Below, one piece after another: positions 19,965 through 31,281 of a DNA stretch of 60,000 nt. The notes beneath the pieces were generated by a model. That model did no database searches. It saw nothing but the letters and a program-made list of their open reading frames with translations, and was not told where the DNA came from. Made by a program: the position numbers and the translations under genes. The DNA lies in the NCBI GenBank assembly GCA_009746045.1, contig RPFO01000276.1:658977-718976 (forward strand). The letters are read 5' to 3'. The number at the start of each line of letters is the position of its first letter. Position 1 is the first letter of the stretch. Source of the DNA: Mesostigma viride (taxonomy: Eukaryota; Streptophyta; Mesostigmatophyceae; Mesostigmatales; Mesostigmataceae).

Positions 19965-21473
19965 GCAAGCCCTCGTGCGCCAAGTTCAGGTTGCTGCACC
20001 GCCAGCCCACCAATGCAAGCCCCCCCCCCCCCCCCCATGCGTGGCCCCCGAACACTGGAAGCAGTGGCAAGAGTCCCATACACTCTATGAGGCCAGCACG
20101 CATGGCCCATATCAGCCCCCGTGGCCAGTGGCGAGGGGGGCAGGGCCATCTGGCTGCGTGCATGCCATGGGCTGCCTCTGCGACCTGCCCTAGGTCACAC
20201 AATATGGCCCCTACAGCATCTGCTATAGGGTGCTCATGCAGCATGCATCGCTGCTGCTGCTCAGGCCAGCACGTGCAGGCACGCGACTCAACGCTCCATG
20301 CCAACGCTGCCACCACGCACATGCGAGCCCCGCAGACCATGGCACCAAGGTAGCGAACTAACTGCCAGGCGTGAGCAGAGGCGTGCCCATCCAACATGGG
20401 CGCACTGCCCAGCCCTGACCGAGCACCCCGGCCAAAAGGGGGGACACAACCGCTCGCAAGGTCATATAGGGCAATCCATGGCTCTATGATGCCGTATACT
20501 GAAAAAGTCGACACCGACAACACATTTGACATGAAATCATACTTTGCACTGAACAAGTCCTACTTGTGTGGGCATGTAGGCATCATATTGCAACCTAAGC
20601 TATATACACCCCATCTCACTTCCATCGATCTGAATAAACCAGTGCCCTTCTATGAAAGAGGTTGGATCTTTGGTTCGGGCCCTTCCAAGGAAAAGCCTGC
20701 AGTAATGGTCTAATTGGTATGTTTTATTTCACTGTCGACCCTGCTGTCATCTTGTTACGTTGACATACTTCGAAAAACAACATAAAGAGCACAAGCAAAG
20801 CGGCTGACAAACCTGGCAGTAGTGATAGTGATGGAGCCCTTCTGCAAGACCTGGGTCGTCAGAGCGCGCAAAAGCGCCTTGCGCTGATCCGCAGCGAGGT
20901 TGAGTTTTGGGAGCTTCTTCTGGTGCCGCATGCAGAAGACCAGGGCGCCATTGGAAACGGTCTCTGCCAGGCGTCCAAAATTACTGTCAGCGGAAGCAGC
21001 TGCACACGGCGCCGTTGGGATGGCGTCAGATGACAGGGAAAAAAAGATGCAGGATTCGACGAGGTTAATCTACATGAAAATATCCGCCATCATTCCATTA
21101 TTTTCATACATTGCTTTCAAAAGTGAGGACCGAATCGAATAGAAGACAATCGTAATCCGTCGGCAATCCGTTCCATTGCCCGACTAGATCTACGCGAGCC
21201 AACCTAGGTGCTCCTATAAACGCCAGAGGAAAGCCGGCGTGCATAAATCAGCACTGTCTTTTGGAATAATTCCTAGTCTTACTGACCAGAGCTCATCGGT
21301 AGGCGATCATCTCTGCACATTCCAGTAAATGAGCTAGATGGCAAGCGGCTGCTCAGCATTGCCTTCTTGCTTTGCGGGGCGGCAGGAGACACTCCGATGG
21401 GCGCCCTAGAAGCTAGGCTAAAATCCACAGAGGGTAAAGCAGAGGACAAGGTGGTCATGCTGAAAGACGCCAT
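19133..21473 (-). CDS. RPL17: plastid ribosomal protein bL17, nuclear-encoded
   Basis: Three exons on the - strand: 21473-21287, 20999-20813 and 19367-19133, joined in frame with GT-AG introns (202 residues). Residues 1-62 are rich in Ser, Ala and Arg with almost no acidic residues ([15 protein letters not shown]...), a chloroplast-type transit peptide. The core follows as [66 protein letters not shown] and [13 protein letters not shown], then [16 protein letters not shown] at the end. bL17 binds 23S rRNA in the large subunit near the exit tunnel. The start is the ATG at 21473, because only this gives a transit peptide continuous with the core. Intron 2 (1.45 kb) holds CT and CA microsatellites and a C-run. 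Plastid targeting is inferred from the N terminus; the family assignment is firm. Confidence 0.93.
19878..19962. repeat. compound (CT)n(CA)n microsatellite
   Basis: A CT dinucleotide run followed by a CA run inside intron 2 of the bL17 gene. A C-run follows near 20022-20036. Confidence 0.97.
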
Positions 21474-22015
21474 GGTCTCCCCGCACAAACCCCTACGCAA
21501 CCGTGCGGCGGCCTATGGCGCGGCTATGGAAGAAGGGAACAAGGGCGCAAGGCGATTTGGATAACTTATTTTGCCCCGTGCATTCGCGCCGCAGAAAGCC
21601 CATGCCGCGCCGCGCCAAGGCCTCCAACAAGAGCAGCCTAAGCCAAGGCCTTGGCCTAAGGCCAATTTGTCTGCGGTTCCGCTTATGTACAGCCTAGAAG
21701 GCCAAGTTTTTAGCTCCGAAGGGCAGGCTAGTTTCGACATCTAGTCATATCTAGAAAAGATTAGTTGTGAAGTAAGTTAAAGCCACAACGTGTAACAACT
21801 GAACTGACGGAATTAGCCGATACTGCAGAGTTGTTGTTGTTGTTGTTGTTGTGTCCCACGCCGCACATGGGCAGCAGAGAATCTATAGTGGCCGAGGGCC
21901 GGATATACTGCAGAGTAGAAAGCCGAGGATGAGGATGCTGCCAATGCCCAGTTGTTGTGGTTGTTGTTGTTGTTGCCCACGCCGCCCAAGGGCAGCAGAG
22001 GGCCGGATATATTTA
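21474..22015. other. 5' flank of bL17 with GTT microsatellites
   Basis: Upstream of the bL17 start codon. 21827-22010 is an imperfect tandem duplication: each half has a (GTT)n run, then a CCCACGCCGC motif, GGGCAGCAGAG and GGGCCGGATATA. No gene is seen. Confidence 0.6.
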
Positions 22016-22485
22016 GGCCCGCTCTACACGGAAAGTTGGGAGACCCCAAACCCAAAGAGCAAAGCTTGGTCGGCGCGGGTCAGCGCATGGAATCCTGTAG
22101 AATCTGGCAGCGAGGTACGGATAACGCTCGGTTTGGACTTTTCCCTTTGTCTCGATAACCGATTTTCGTGAGTTTTCGTGTAGTTGCCCCCGTGTCCAGG
22201 ATGTCAGATGTCCGACGTGTCCAACGCACGTTAACTTTCCTTTTCGGGTTTGGGGGGGGAAACCAAGTTTCTTGGCGAGACCTCACCAAGAAACTTGAAC
22301 CCCTAAAAAGCGGGCCGAAAAGGGAAGTTTGGTGTGCGTCGAAAACACGATTCCAGGTATCAAGAATCTCTGCTTACAGTTTTCGACGGACGATTTCCCG
22401 ATTCCTCCGCCGACCCTCGAATCTTCATCTCGGCCCGCACGAACTTTCACTTTTACCCGCCCCAACTTTCCGTGTAGAGCGGGCC
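22016..22485. mobile_element. PIF/Harbinger-like MITE
   Basis: 470-bp element with 25-bp terminal inverted repeats starting GGCCCGCTCTACACGGAAAG (left 22016, right end 22485), flanked by the 3-bp duplication TTA (22013-22015 and 22486-22488). GG-starting inverted repeats with a TTA or TAA duplication are the hallmark of PIF/Harbinger (Tourist) elements. No transposase ORF, so non-autonomous. An internal hairpin CAAGTTTCTTGG / CCAAGAAACTTG lies at 22264-22297. Confidence 0.8.
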
Positions 22486-22488
22486 TTA

Positions 22489-24642
22489 GTATCGGTGGTA
22501 CTATCGGGGCACTGGGACATGGACGGTTGCATCATCGGATACCTAGCAATCGATCTCATGCCAAGTAGCCTCGATGGAGTGGCATAGGGGATAGCACATT
22601 ACCAGATACGACATGGATCATGGATACTTCCCGGGTGCACGTCGACGGGCAATGCCCAGTAGTGCCCGTGCCAGGGGTAAGCGGCCGTGTGCCTGTACAG
22701 TAGCCCAAGCCCTTGACGCTTGGGCCTACTGTAAAGCTTGTGGGCCCACGTCACGTCGTGAGTCGTTACGTCGCGGACTGCCGTGAGTCGTTACGTCGCG
22801 GACTGCGAAAAGCCGGGATGGGCAAAAAATTAGTGCAGCATGCTGCACCGTCACCCCTTAGACGAGAAGACATGGCACTAATGTAGACAGGGTGACGCCA
22901 CAATAATTTCGATCGCCATGCCAGAATACAACATTACAACGCCGCGAGGCCTGAGGCCAGATACATAATTTGATCTGCTAACACATAACAAGTTGCCCCC
23001 GGCAAAATGGTAATTACACATTACATCGTGCTACACGGTTAACTAGCCTCGTTCGCATGGTTAATTAGCCTCGTTTCGTAAGCTGCTCAATTATGTCATT
23101 GATTCGATAAATGCACGATCTTCAACTAAAGAAGCAACGACTGCGGTACTATTGCTTGTGCAATAAAATTGCGGCGCGAATGCCACTGCTTCTATACCTT
23201 ACGATTTTTTTAGAAAGCTTGCACCCCGAGAGCATGCATGGCCGTAGACTGACTCCGGTGCAAGTACTGCATCGTCCATGTCGCTGGCCATGAGTGGCAT
23301 GTGGCTGGAATAGGTCTCTTCCTGCTGCTGCGGGACACTGTGTAGCCTTTGGAGTCCATCCACGTCTAGAACAGCGGTGCGCTGCCCTGCGTTTTCCAAA
23401 GCTTCTAAGTCAATAAGGAGGTGCAACGTGCACTACTACTTGACGAGCCGGTGTCAGCTTACTCCTCAGGACAACGTGCGACTGCGCAGCAATGATCCTG
23501 CTTGATGGCTAGTTCTGTGTGTCCTCTTTGTGCGGTGCCCGCGACTGAGGAATCTGAGAGGGAGTTCTAGGCACAGTTACCCACAAGGCATTCAGCTGGG
23601 CAGTCAACAGGCCCTGTAGCAACTACTTTCGTGCATGCACAGAAGTTTGTACCATCTTACTTGTATAGTCAATTGTCATCCTGGTTATAAATCATACGAT
23701 GCCTTGATATGTTGTCTAGAATGGCGTTGTGCCCGCACCCATACACCGGCCTGTTCTTTGCCGGACGTTCTGCATGCAGTAGCCTGTCATGAAACATTGG
23801 TCCACGTACCCCTGTCAAATGGTAGGCATCAGAGCATCGAAGCCGCAGCATTGGTCCATTAGTTCATTGATGACACGAGGTCCCGTTGGGGAGCCGCGGA
23901 GTGTTAAACCGTCCCCTTCACCGTGCCCCTACTCCCATACGGTCCACGATATAAACCTGTTTGGCCGAGTCGACATGCCTGTGCTTTCCGAAATTACATG
24001 CCCAGGATTGCAAAGGTCACCATGCATAGTTGTTTCACTTGGTGTAGAAATGTCGACTGTGTCACTTGGAGCACTGCACGCATGCTCACTGTGTTCTTGA
24101 CAGTTACCATAATCCATGGACAGTTAACCCTTGGTATGCCCCTAAGAACCCTCGGGCTCCAGGAGAGGCCTGTATATTCTCCCAAAAAGCGCTGCCGCAA
24201 TCAGAAATTAACCAGGCTAAATTGCCGGCCATCTCAGGCACCGCTGCTCAAAGCGTGCTGACCGTTCGCGACGTTTCACGTGTAGCCCTGGTCGTTCTCC
24301 ACAAAGTCTGGTGCCCCTCGCTGTAGTCCTGGCAGAGCACGTGATCACTGGCCCGGCAGCCAGCCCAACATGCCTGGCCTGCCTTAGTGGCGCGCGCCAA
24401 CGCCTGGACTGCCCTGGTGACGACCGGTAGCCCAAATCCCCCCTTAGCCCACTGCCACAAATGCGAACGCACTTGCACTTGGACAAATTCAGAAGATCCG
24501 CCGACGATTCAGCGGACGCGTGATTCCGCGGCGCGGCGCCAAGACAAAGCGGTAAAGTAAACCGCAAAGGTTTCACGGACGTAAAAGTCACGTCACAATA
24601 GTTTAACGCGCGTAAATAAGAACGTAATGGACCGGCACGCGA
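22489..24642. other. intergenic, no gene seen
   Basis: No ORF I can support. 22696-22733 is a long hairpin (TACAGTAGCCCAAGC against GCTTGGGCCTACTGTA), followed by two perfect tandem copies of a 25-bp unit at 22757-22781 and 22782-22806. The remainder is AT-richer than the gene regions. Confidence 0.5.
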
Positions 24643-25260
24643 CATCCGGACCATGGTAGCTCGAGCCTGCCGTCATCTTGTCCGCGTGTTCGAGTCGTTC
24701 AGGATGATGAAGATGAATGGTGATGGAAATGTGTAGCCTTGTGCATTGAAAATATGGCTGGCTTACGTGTAGAGCGACTAGTCCTATCAAGGAGACAACC
24801 AGCGCAGGCCAGAAATCGGGAGAATCCGGACCATGGTAGCTCGAGCCTGCCGTTATCTTGTCCGCGTGTTCGAGTCGTTCAGGATGATGAAGATGAATGG
24901 TGATGGAAATGTGTATCCTTGTGCATTGAAATTATCAAAGAGACAACCAGCGCAGGCCAGAAATCGGGAGAATCCGGACCATGGTAGCTCGAGCCTATGG
25001 CTGGCTGGCTTGTAGAGCGACTAGATGACCTAGACGGTGGGGCCGGAAACAGCATGCTTGATCAGGGCGTGTGTTTCGAGCCTAACTGGCCGGGAGTGTC
25101 TAGTGGTGAGCACCATATTGCTGCGATCGCTCTCCCACCATTTACGAGGAAATACCCGCAAATGGAAAACCACTGAAAAGGTAGCTAGTCAGTCATCACG
25201 TTAGCCATGCCATGATTCCAAACGTCCAAGAACTGCACACGGTGCAAAGGCAAAAAGCCG
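24643..25260 (-). repeat. cluster of CAAGGAGACAACC-family retroposon copies
   Basis: Three adjacent copies (from about 24643, 24787 and 24935) of a repeat whose fixed end on this strand is CAAGGAGACAACCAGCGC. The third continues through a segment (GACGGTGGGGCCGGAAACAG) that also occurs, inverted, at 30.7-30.8 and 37.2-37.35 kb. The fixed end is the 3' end of the sense strand, judged from truncated copies elsewhere. Confidence 0.75.
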
Positions 25261-25303
25261 GAGGACAGCACTTTCCAGTCCTATAACTATGGTGCCCACG
25301 ACC

Positions 25304-25621
25304 CTAGGGGTCTTGTCTATAGCATGCCGCCCACGTGCCTGTGCAAGTGCGCGGCTTCCCCACTGCAGGGGGGGTGTTGTCCTCTATGACCTGGGCCCAC
25401 TTGTCCTTGTCCATCATCTTTCTCCGAATCACGGAGAGGCCTAGGCCCCCCATGTCGTCTACGAGCGGCTCTTTGAAAGTGCGGGCCTTTCGGCGTCTAA
25501 CCTGGTCAGTGGGCCCGGCCCACGTGAGGAGGTGCCCAGGGCCGCCGCGGGGCGCAGCCCTGCAGATCGAGGGGCCACGGGAGGTATCTACCTGGTTGGT
25601 GCGAGCTAAGTGCCCTACCAC
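25304..25621 (-). mobile_element. LINE ORF2 C-terminal tail fragment
   Basis: The - strand frame contains VGHLARTNQVDTSRGP, then RRKMMDKDKWAQVIEDNTPP and AVGKP. This parallels VGHLARTSQVDTALGL and WKRIVKAHTPDPVGKPPPPK of the LINE ending near 32.0 kb. A 5'-truncated, degenerate copy of a related LINE. Confidence 0.7.
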
Positions 25622-26385
25622 TAGCAGCAGGCGCCGAGCTGCTTGATGGTGCTGGTGATAAGTGGCATGCCGAGGTACAAGTCTTCCTTGCGGACATGTA
25701 TGGGCAGCGAACTAGTCTCGTGGTGGTGCTATAGCGGAGTGCGTAGTTACGACACACGATTTCGAAGGTTCTCACGCAGCAATGCAGGGCTGGGGCATGA
25801 TACCAACGCATTTCTGTAAAATTGTGCTTATATTGACAACACCACCTGGCACACTACTTCATGAGATGCCTTGGTGCAAGCTTGCAAGTACGCAATTGCA
25901 TACTTATGGCAGCCGTGCCATCACGGACCAGATTTATGGTAGAGACTTGGCTAAGGTCACCTGCACGCTGCGATCTAACAGGTGACAGGGCGTCCCTGAC
26001 AAGGTAGGTACAACCTGCTTTAGGTAATCAACCCCTGAACGCCAAGTTCACAAATTGACAGCGCCCCTTGCACTGTACATGGGGCGGGGCCATGACGGCC
26101 GGGCATGTGCAACCAACTTCCTGCAACCTGGTAGCATGTGCGCACAGCACCTGAGTCCCTTGAATGAGCAAGTTCTCCGCTGCAGTGGATTCCATAATAA
26201 GCTTCTCCATCCTGCTAAGCATCACCTTGTGCGCAGTTGGCATGGTGGCTCAAATATACATCGCATGCGAGGACGAATGACCACCCCTAGTGACAAGAGT
26301 CAGTTACCCGTATAGTCAGTACCCGTATAGTCAGTATAGCCAGCTGCATCACACGCCAGCTCCATCTCTAGTACACTGGCGTTTG
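25622..26385. other. 3' flank of prohibitin, no gene seen
   Basis: No supported ORF. It contains GTACCCGTATAGTCA-type short tandem repeats near 26307-26340 just beyond the prohibitin stop codon. Confidence 0.5.
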
Positions 26386-27243
26386 TCACTGGTTGGCCTG
26401 GCTGCTGCCGCCCATGCCAAAGAGCACGTTGGAGGAGGAGGGCAGGTAGGTGATGTTGCGGCTGCGCGACAACGTGTTGGCGATCTCGCGTGCTGCCTCG
26501 ATGCGGCGCAGTTCTATCAAACCAGCGCCATGCTGCGCCGTCGCGTCGGAAATAAGCTTCGCGGCCTCGCTCTCTCCTTGCGCCCTGATAACGGCCGCCT
26601 GCCGCTCCTGCTCCGTCTTTTGCACGATAAATTTGGAGCGCTCTGCCTCCTGCTGGGCAACCTGCTTGAACTCGATGGCTCGAGAGTACTCGGTCCCGAA
26701 GGAAAGATGGGTAATCGCAACGTCGTCGAGGATGATGTTGAAGTCGGAGGCCCTTTTGTGAAGGGCATCTCGAATCTGCTTCGATACCTGGTCACGCTGG
26801 GTCAACAGCTGCTCCGCATTAAACTGCGCGACCACAGCCTTCAGAACTTCGTTTCCGATAGATGGCAAGACCCTTTCGTCGTAGTCTACACCCAAGGAAC
26901 TATATATGGTGGGCAGTTTGGGTAGGAACGGCCTAGACAGCACACGGAGAGTCAGGTTCACGGTTTGCAGATCTTTCGTTCCCGTCAGAGACGTAATCGA
27001 ACGCGGGCGGGTCCGAACATCGAAAATAACTGGGGTTTGCAGCCAAGGAACGATGAAATGCAAACCCTCGCCGCGGGTTTCCTGCAGCACTCCGCGGTAT
27101 CGGTCGAATATCACCGCACGCTCACCACCGTCGACCGTGATCAACGATGACTGCAAAAGGCTTCCTCCCACCCCAAGCAGAGCAGCAACTTTCCCTAGGT
27201 TACCAAGAAGGGCAGGCAACCTGGAGCCGCCAGGCGAAGCCAT
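26386..27243 (-). CDS. PHB1: prohibitin, PHB1 type
   Basis: Single-exon ORF of 285 residues, close to the usual 270-290 for PHB1. A hydrophobic N-terminal anchor (about residues 13-35) precedes the PHB/SPFH domain, with [40 protein letters not shown] and [22 protein letters not shown]-terminal coiled coil follows ([20 protein letters not shown]) and the signature [16 protein letters not shown]. The sequence is nearer to PHB1 than PHB2 (AVIFDR, ITYLP tail). PHB1 and PHB2 form ring scaffolds in the mitochondrial inner membrane that support cristae and the m-AAA protease. The start is the first ATG; it gives the standard short anchor. The gene is divergent from bS21. A perfect 39-bp duplication lies about 20 bases upstream. 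Lack of introns is notable beside intron-rich neighbours. Confidence 0.95.
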   Translation of the reverse strand: MASPGGSRLPALLGNLGKVAALLGVGGSLLQSSLITVDGGERAVIFDRYRGVLQETRGEGLHFIVPWLQTPVIFDVRTRPRSITSLTGTKDLQTVNLTLRVLSRPFLPKLPTIYSSLGVDYDERVLPSIGNEVLKAVVAQFNAEQLLTQRDQVSKQIRDALHKRASDFNIILDDVAITHLSFGTEYSRAIEFKQVAQQEAERSKFIVQKTEQERQAAVIRAQGESEAAKLISDATAQHGAGLIELRRIEAAREIANTLSRSRNITYLPSSSNVLFGMGGSSQANQ

Positions 27244-27263
27244 TTTGATAAGAATTGACCAAA

Positions 27264-27341
27264 AAAAAGCAACGCCGGCGGTCGCTGCTTTACTTCGTTT
27301 TTAAAAAGCAACGCCGGCGGTCGCTGCTTTACTTCGTTTTT
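27264..27341. repeat. perfect 39-bp tandem duplication upstream of PHB1
   Basis: Two identical 39-bp copies (27264-27302 and 27303-27341), each with GCAACGCCGGCGGTCGCTGC. They sit 21 to 98 bases upstream of the prohibitin ATG, in its 5' untranslated region or core promoter. Confidence 0.95.
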
Positions 27342-28090
27342 AACTGAGGCTCGCCTACGAGCTGGCAATCCTTCGCCCAGACTTGAAGCCACGCCTGGCA
27401 TGCGCGAGTTGACGGGGCGTGCGCACTTCCCACGTAACATGTCTGCTTGCAATGCCATTGCAAGCTGCACAACAGTTGTGCTGACGAACTTTGTACGCAA
27501 CTTTGCGCCGACTGCCGAGAGGGCACTGCGACGGTACAGTATGATTGTACATTGTACAATCACGTACCACGCATGGCGGCTGCAAGCCTAATTATGTACC
27601 ACACTTTCTGAGTTGAGATGTTCCGTCAGGTCCATCGTTCGTAGTCGATTATCACGTACAAATGTATCTTTTATGAACCAATAGAATTAGTATATCATGC
27701 TTGCTGGCCCGCTAATCATAACTATTGGCATGTCAGCCTTGTGTCAGCGCCAGATCGCTCATATGCCACGTCGGAAAATAATTCACAGTGCACAGCAGCC
27801 TACAGCAGCCTGCGGAAGCGGCCGTATCGGCCGGCCTCAAGTCCTCAACACTGCCCGTTGCGAGTTGCAGACCACAGCATGCCGTCCAAGGTTCTCGATA
27901 CTTTAGCTTGCCTGAAGTTAACCATGCGGCGAGCGCCCATGCTCGGGTCGCGTTGCCCGGTGCCCCCCTCATCCATCACCAAACATACTCGTGCATTAAA
28001 GCGTCCGCCACCCCACGGCTTTTTGGCTGCCCATCACCAAGTCCTAACGGGTGCATAGCAACGCCCCGGCGGTCCAGTTCGGCAGGAAAA
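27342..28090. promoter_or_regulatory. divergent intergenic region between PHB1 and bS21
   Basis: About 750 bases between two divergent start codons, so it should carry both promoters. No TATA box is clear. A near-palindrome, GATTGTACATTGTACAATC, lies at 27542-27560. Several open frames cross the region but none resembles a protein. Confidence 0.5.
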
Positions 28091-28977
28091 ATGGCTGGAA
28101 TTATGGGTCATGTTATCAATAGCGTCTTCTTCTTCAAGGGTTCTTACAACGCTCAGGTTAACTGTGGCGAGAACGAGCCGGCGGACTCAGCTATCCGCAG
28201 GTTCCGGAAGGCAGTTATGGGGGCGGATGTCCTTCCTGAGGTAGGAACCTTTTAGTGGAATTGTTTGTCAAGTTCATGAGCTGTATGCCACGGGGAGCTG
28301 CCGCGGCGCATGAAATCGATTATTTGCTGGCTATGGTTCGATGTCTGAAGTCTGTAGCTTCTGTGTATCATTGACATGGACGAGGGTGGTGCTTGAAACT
28401 GATGGCGTTGTCGAAGTATCGAAATAGCGAAATCCATTGATCCCATTTCTGAATCGGTTTCTTGTTCGAACGTAAGTTGACTAGAATGCTGGATTATCCG
28501 AACTTGATTATCCTTTTTCAGGTTCGCCGGCGCCGGTATTTCGAGGATTCCCAGGATGTCCGGAAGAGGAAAGAGCAGCAGTCTCACCGCCGTAAGATCC
28601 GGTACGTTAATTGTTGAGTGTTCAATGGTGCGCTTGCCCGCAAGTCTCCTCCTTGTGGGCATTATATCCACGAGGTGCCCCGGCCGCATCATCGAGGCCT
28701 TGCCTTAATTTGGTGTGCCCAATGTTTAATATTTTCTCCATTCATGCGATTTGCCTATGCATTGCTGACAATCCGTTTTGCCCCTCTCTTGCCCCTCTAT
28801 TGTTTGTGCAGGCCACGAACCTTCCAGCAGGCACAGAAGGCGAATGCTGGCCCATTTGAAAGGGGAGCGCGCCCCAACTTTGGAGCTGGGCCTGGGGATA
28901 TCTCTGCCCTTGCCCCCGCTGCTGGCGCTGCGGCCGCCGCGGCTTCTGCTGCGGAGGTTTTTGCAGTTGCACCATAA
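28091..28977 (+). CDS. organellar ribosomal protein bS21
   Basis: Three exons: 28091-28240, 28522-28601 and 28812-28977, joined in frame by GT-AG introns (131 residues). The bS21 core spans about residues 26-78: VNCGENEPADSAIRRFRKAV, MGADVLPEVRRRRYFEDSQD, VRKRKEQQSHRRKIRPR. The C-terminal extension is alanine-rich (SALAPAAGAAAAAASAAEVF). bS21 binds the 30S platform near the anti-Shine-Dalgarno sequence and helps initiation. Nuclear-encoded bS21 serves plastids or mitochondria. The N terminus is short and not a convincing transit peptide, so which organelle is open. The ATG is chosen because it is the only in-frame start before the core. Possible poly(A) signals follow: TGTAA at 29410 and 29439, AATAAA at 29467. 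Confidence 0.92.
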
Positions 28978-30046
28978 ATTTGCCGCCTCGGCTCCCACTC
29001 TAATGCCAGTGGCATGAGTTGCCGTGAAGCTGGTCTAGCCATCAGGCGACATGTACTCACCAGCATCCCTTTTGCCTGTGGCTTTTAGTATGCAAGCCGG
29101 TATGAGAGGCTACAAGGCTCCCCTGGATCATCACGCATGCCCCTGGCCACCAAATGTGGCCATGGAAGTGGGGAAGCCCAGGTCTCTTTGCAGGATCTTT
29201 ATTGGGCTGAGGTGTCATGTGTTGAATGTGGTTGCACACATGGTTACCACAATCCCACAACACTCTGTGCAACATGTAAGCTGTGCTCACTCTATGGGAT
29301 ACGGGCCATGCACCATGCTGCGTTCGAAGAGATGTGTGCTATTTTGAACCCCTACGGTCTCTTGTGCTTTCATGCTAACTAGGAAGGGGGGCTCTCAGAT
29401 ATTTTGCATTGTAATTGCCATTGACCTCCCCATGGCCATGTAAAGGTGCGGAGGCTATTTTAATTTAATAAAGCCGTTCGGGATTCTTATCTGCGTTTTT
29501 TCTTGTCAGTGGCTGTAGATGCATGCTAGGCAACCTGTGTGGTGCAAGTCCAATGTGTGTTGGGGCACTGGCTACAAGTGGCCATTGGCTTTACATTTAA
29601 GTGAGACAACTATTCCTGTATGCATGGTAATCCAACCTCGTGGAATTAATCAATTAATTAACCCGTTTTTTTTAATTAGAACGCGATATATCGCATTGTA
29701 AGCTTTTTTTAGAATGCGTATAGAACCTAAGGATTTTTTTTTTTTCATGGTCATGTATATACTTAGGCATTACAGCACTTGAAACGATATTAGCGCACAG
29801 CGTTATAGTACCTTCAATTAGCTCTGGCACCTTGTGGCCATCAGCTTGCGCCTTAATTAGCCGACGTCTTGAGCCCACCTCACATTTGTAGCATAAGCTA
29901 TGCGTCAGCCTACCTATGGTATTGCACTGGTTGTATTGCACCCACAGTGTTGCGCCCCGGCACCATGCCGTGGAGAGAGCGCTCTGTGGCCTGCCCACCT
30001 GCGGCAGTGAGAGAAGCTAGGGCGCCCTCCCTCCTTCTCGCTGTGT
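28978..30046. other. 3' flank of bS21, no further gene seen
   Basis: 3' untranslated region to about 29.5 kb, then AT-rich DNA with ATTAATTAA runs and poly-T stretches typical of retroelement tails. No supported ORF. Confidence 0.5.
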
Positions 30047-30055
30047 ATATAGGGT

Positions 30056-30421
30056 ACGCCCCCTTCTACTAAAAAAGAAGGATTCAGCCGTGTTCAGCCC
30101 GTCTCACGGTGCGAGACTGAACAAGTCTCGCGTGCAGACACGTGTGTAGTACTCCTACACACAGATCTCGAGTGATTTATCTAGTACCAAATCCGAAAGG
30201 CTTGCATCACTCCCCGGACAGGAGAACTTTTGCGGATGACTGTAGGTGTAAGTTGGCGATGCCATGGTATCCGGAGACGTCCGTCCTATAGTCAGCAAAA
30301 TTGGTGCGAGAGGTCCCCAGTTCGATTCCGGTCGGATTCATTTGCAGATCGCGTTTTCCGCGTTTTCCGCGGCCTGGCACTGAACGCAAAGGTTTTCACC
30401 TTTGCGGAGTGTCTGATCAGA
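30056..30421 (+). mobile_element. full-length structured retroposon
   Basis: 366-bp copy flanked by direct repeats ATATAGGGT (30047-30055 and 30422-30430). It carries three strong hairpins, a B-box-like AGTTCGATTCC about 100 bases from the 3' end, and a terminal palindrome TCTGATCAGA. Nearly identical to the copy at 31282-31641. No ORF longer than about 65 codons is conserved. Confidence 0.85.
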
Positions 30422-30573
30422 ATATAGGGTTGAAGGTTCCTTTACTCTGTATTGGCACCCACGTGAGGCAGTCACGTGCTTATTAATTAATTAATTAATG
30501 TATATACTTTCCTGAAAGCCCATAAATCAAATTTTTTTTTAGCTACTCAGACCTACAACATGCTAATTCATTA

Positions 30574-30633
30574 TGCTCGAGCTACCATGGTCCGGATTCT
30601 CCCGATTTCTGGCCTGCGCTGGTTGTCTCCTTG
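30574..30633 (+). mobile_element. 60-bp truncated retroposon with 14-bp target duplication
   Basis: Only the last 60 bases of the family ending GGTTGTCTCCTTG, flanked by perfect repeats ATGCTAATTCATTA at 30560-30573 and 30634-30647. Confidence 0.85.
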
Positions 30634-30683
30634 ATGCTAATTCATTAGAGAGATTAATTAATTAATTGATTAAAATCATAGCT

Positions 30684-30975
30684 CCGTGGTGGGAGAGCGA
30701 TCGCAGCAATGGTGCTCACCACTAGACACTCCCGGCCAGTTAGGCTCGAAACACACGCCCTGATCAAGCATGCTGTTTCCGGCCCCACCGTCTAGGTCAT
30801 CTAGTCGCTCTACACGTCAGCCAGCCATAATTTCAATGCACAAGGATACACATTTCCATCACCATTCATCTTCATCATCCTGAACGACTCGAACACGCGG
30901 ACAAGATAACGGCAGGCTCGAGCTACCATGGTCCGGATTCTCCCGATTTCTGGCCTGCGCTGGTTGTCTCCTTGA
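30684..30975 (+). mobile_element. longer copy of the GGTTGTCTCCTTG-ending family
   Basis: About 290 bases that match 37231-37523 and, inverted, the 24.8-25.1 kb cluster. It ends at GGTTGTCTCCTTG like the truncated copies. No clear flanking duplication was found. Confidence 0.7.
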
Positions 30976-31281
30976 TATGTAACACATAGCCCTGAGAAAG
31001 GGGCATCTATGGGTTCAGAATCTATGGGTTTGTAATACAATCAGGGCGACAACCTGCAGGTGTAGGATGTACAACTATCACCTGCTCTGGGTGCACAAGG
31101 TGCACCTGCACGCACCGCCATGATGGTTCATGCCTCCTAAACAAGCACAAGCACACAAGGCGGCTTGAGGAGAGGGCCTATAAGGCCTGCATGACATATG
31201 GGGTGGAAGGTATGTGGCTAGGCTATAGCTGGTGTACACATGATCAGAATATACGCTTGGCTGATTTCGATAGTACCGGCT

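Noticed and set aside
20396-20713. Short + strand ORF within the bL17 intron
   Set aside because: No similarity recognised, no splice context, and it lies opposite a well-supported intron.
27195-27563. 122-codon - strand ORF overlapping the prohibitin 5' end
   Set aside because: It overlaps prohibitin in another frame and owes its length to the 39-bp duplication; no family resemblance.
30300-30345. tRNA gene
   Set aside because: A B-box-like T-loop is present, but the T-stem and acceptor stem do not pair properly and no D-arm or anticodon arm can be drawn; it is part of a repeated retroposon.
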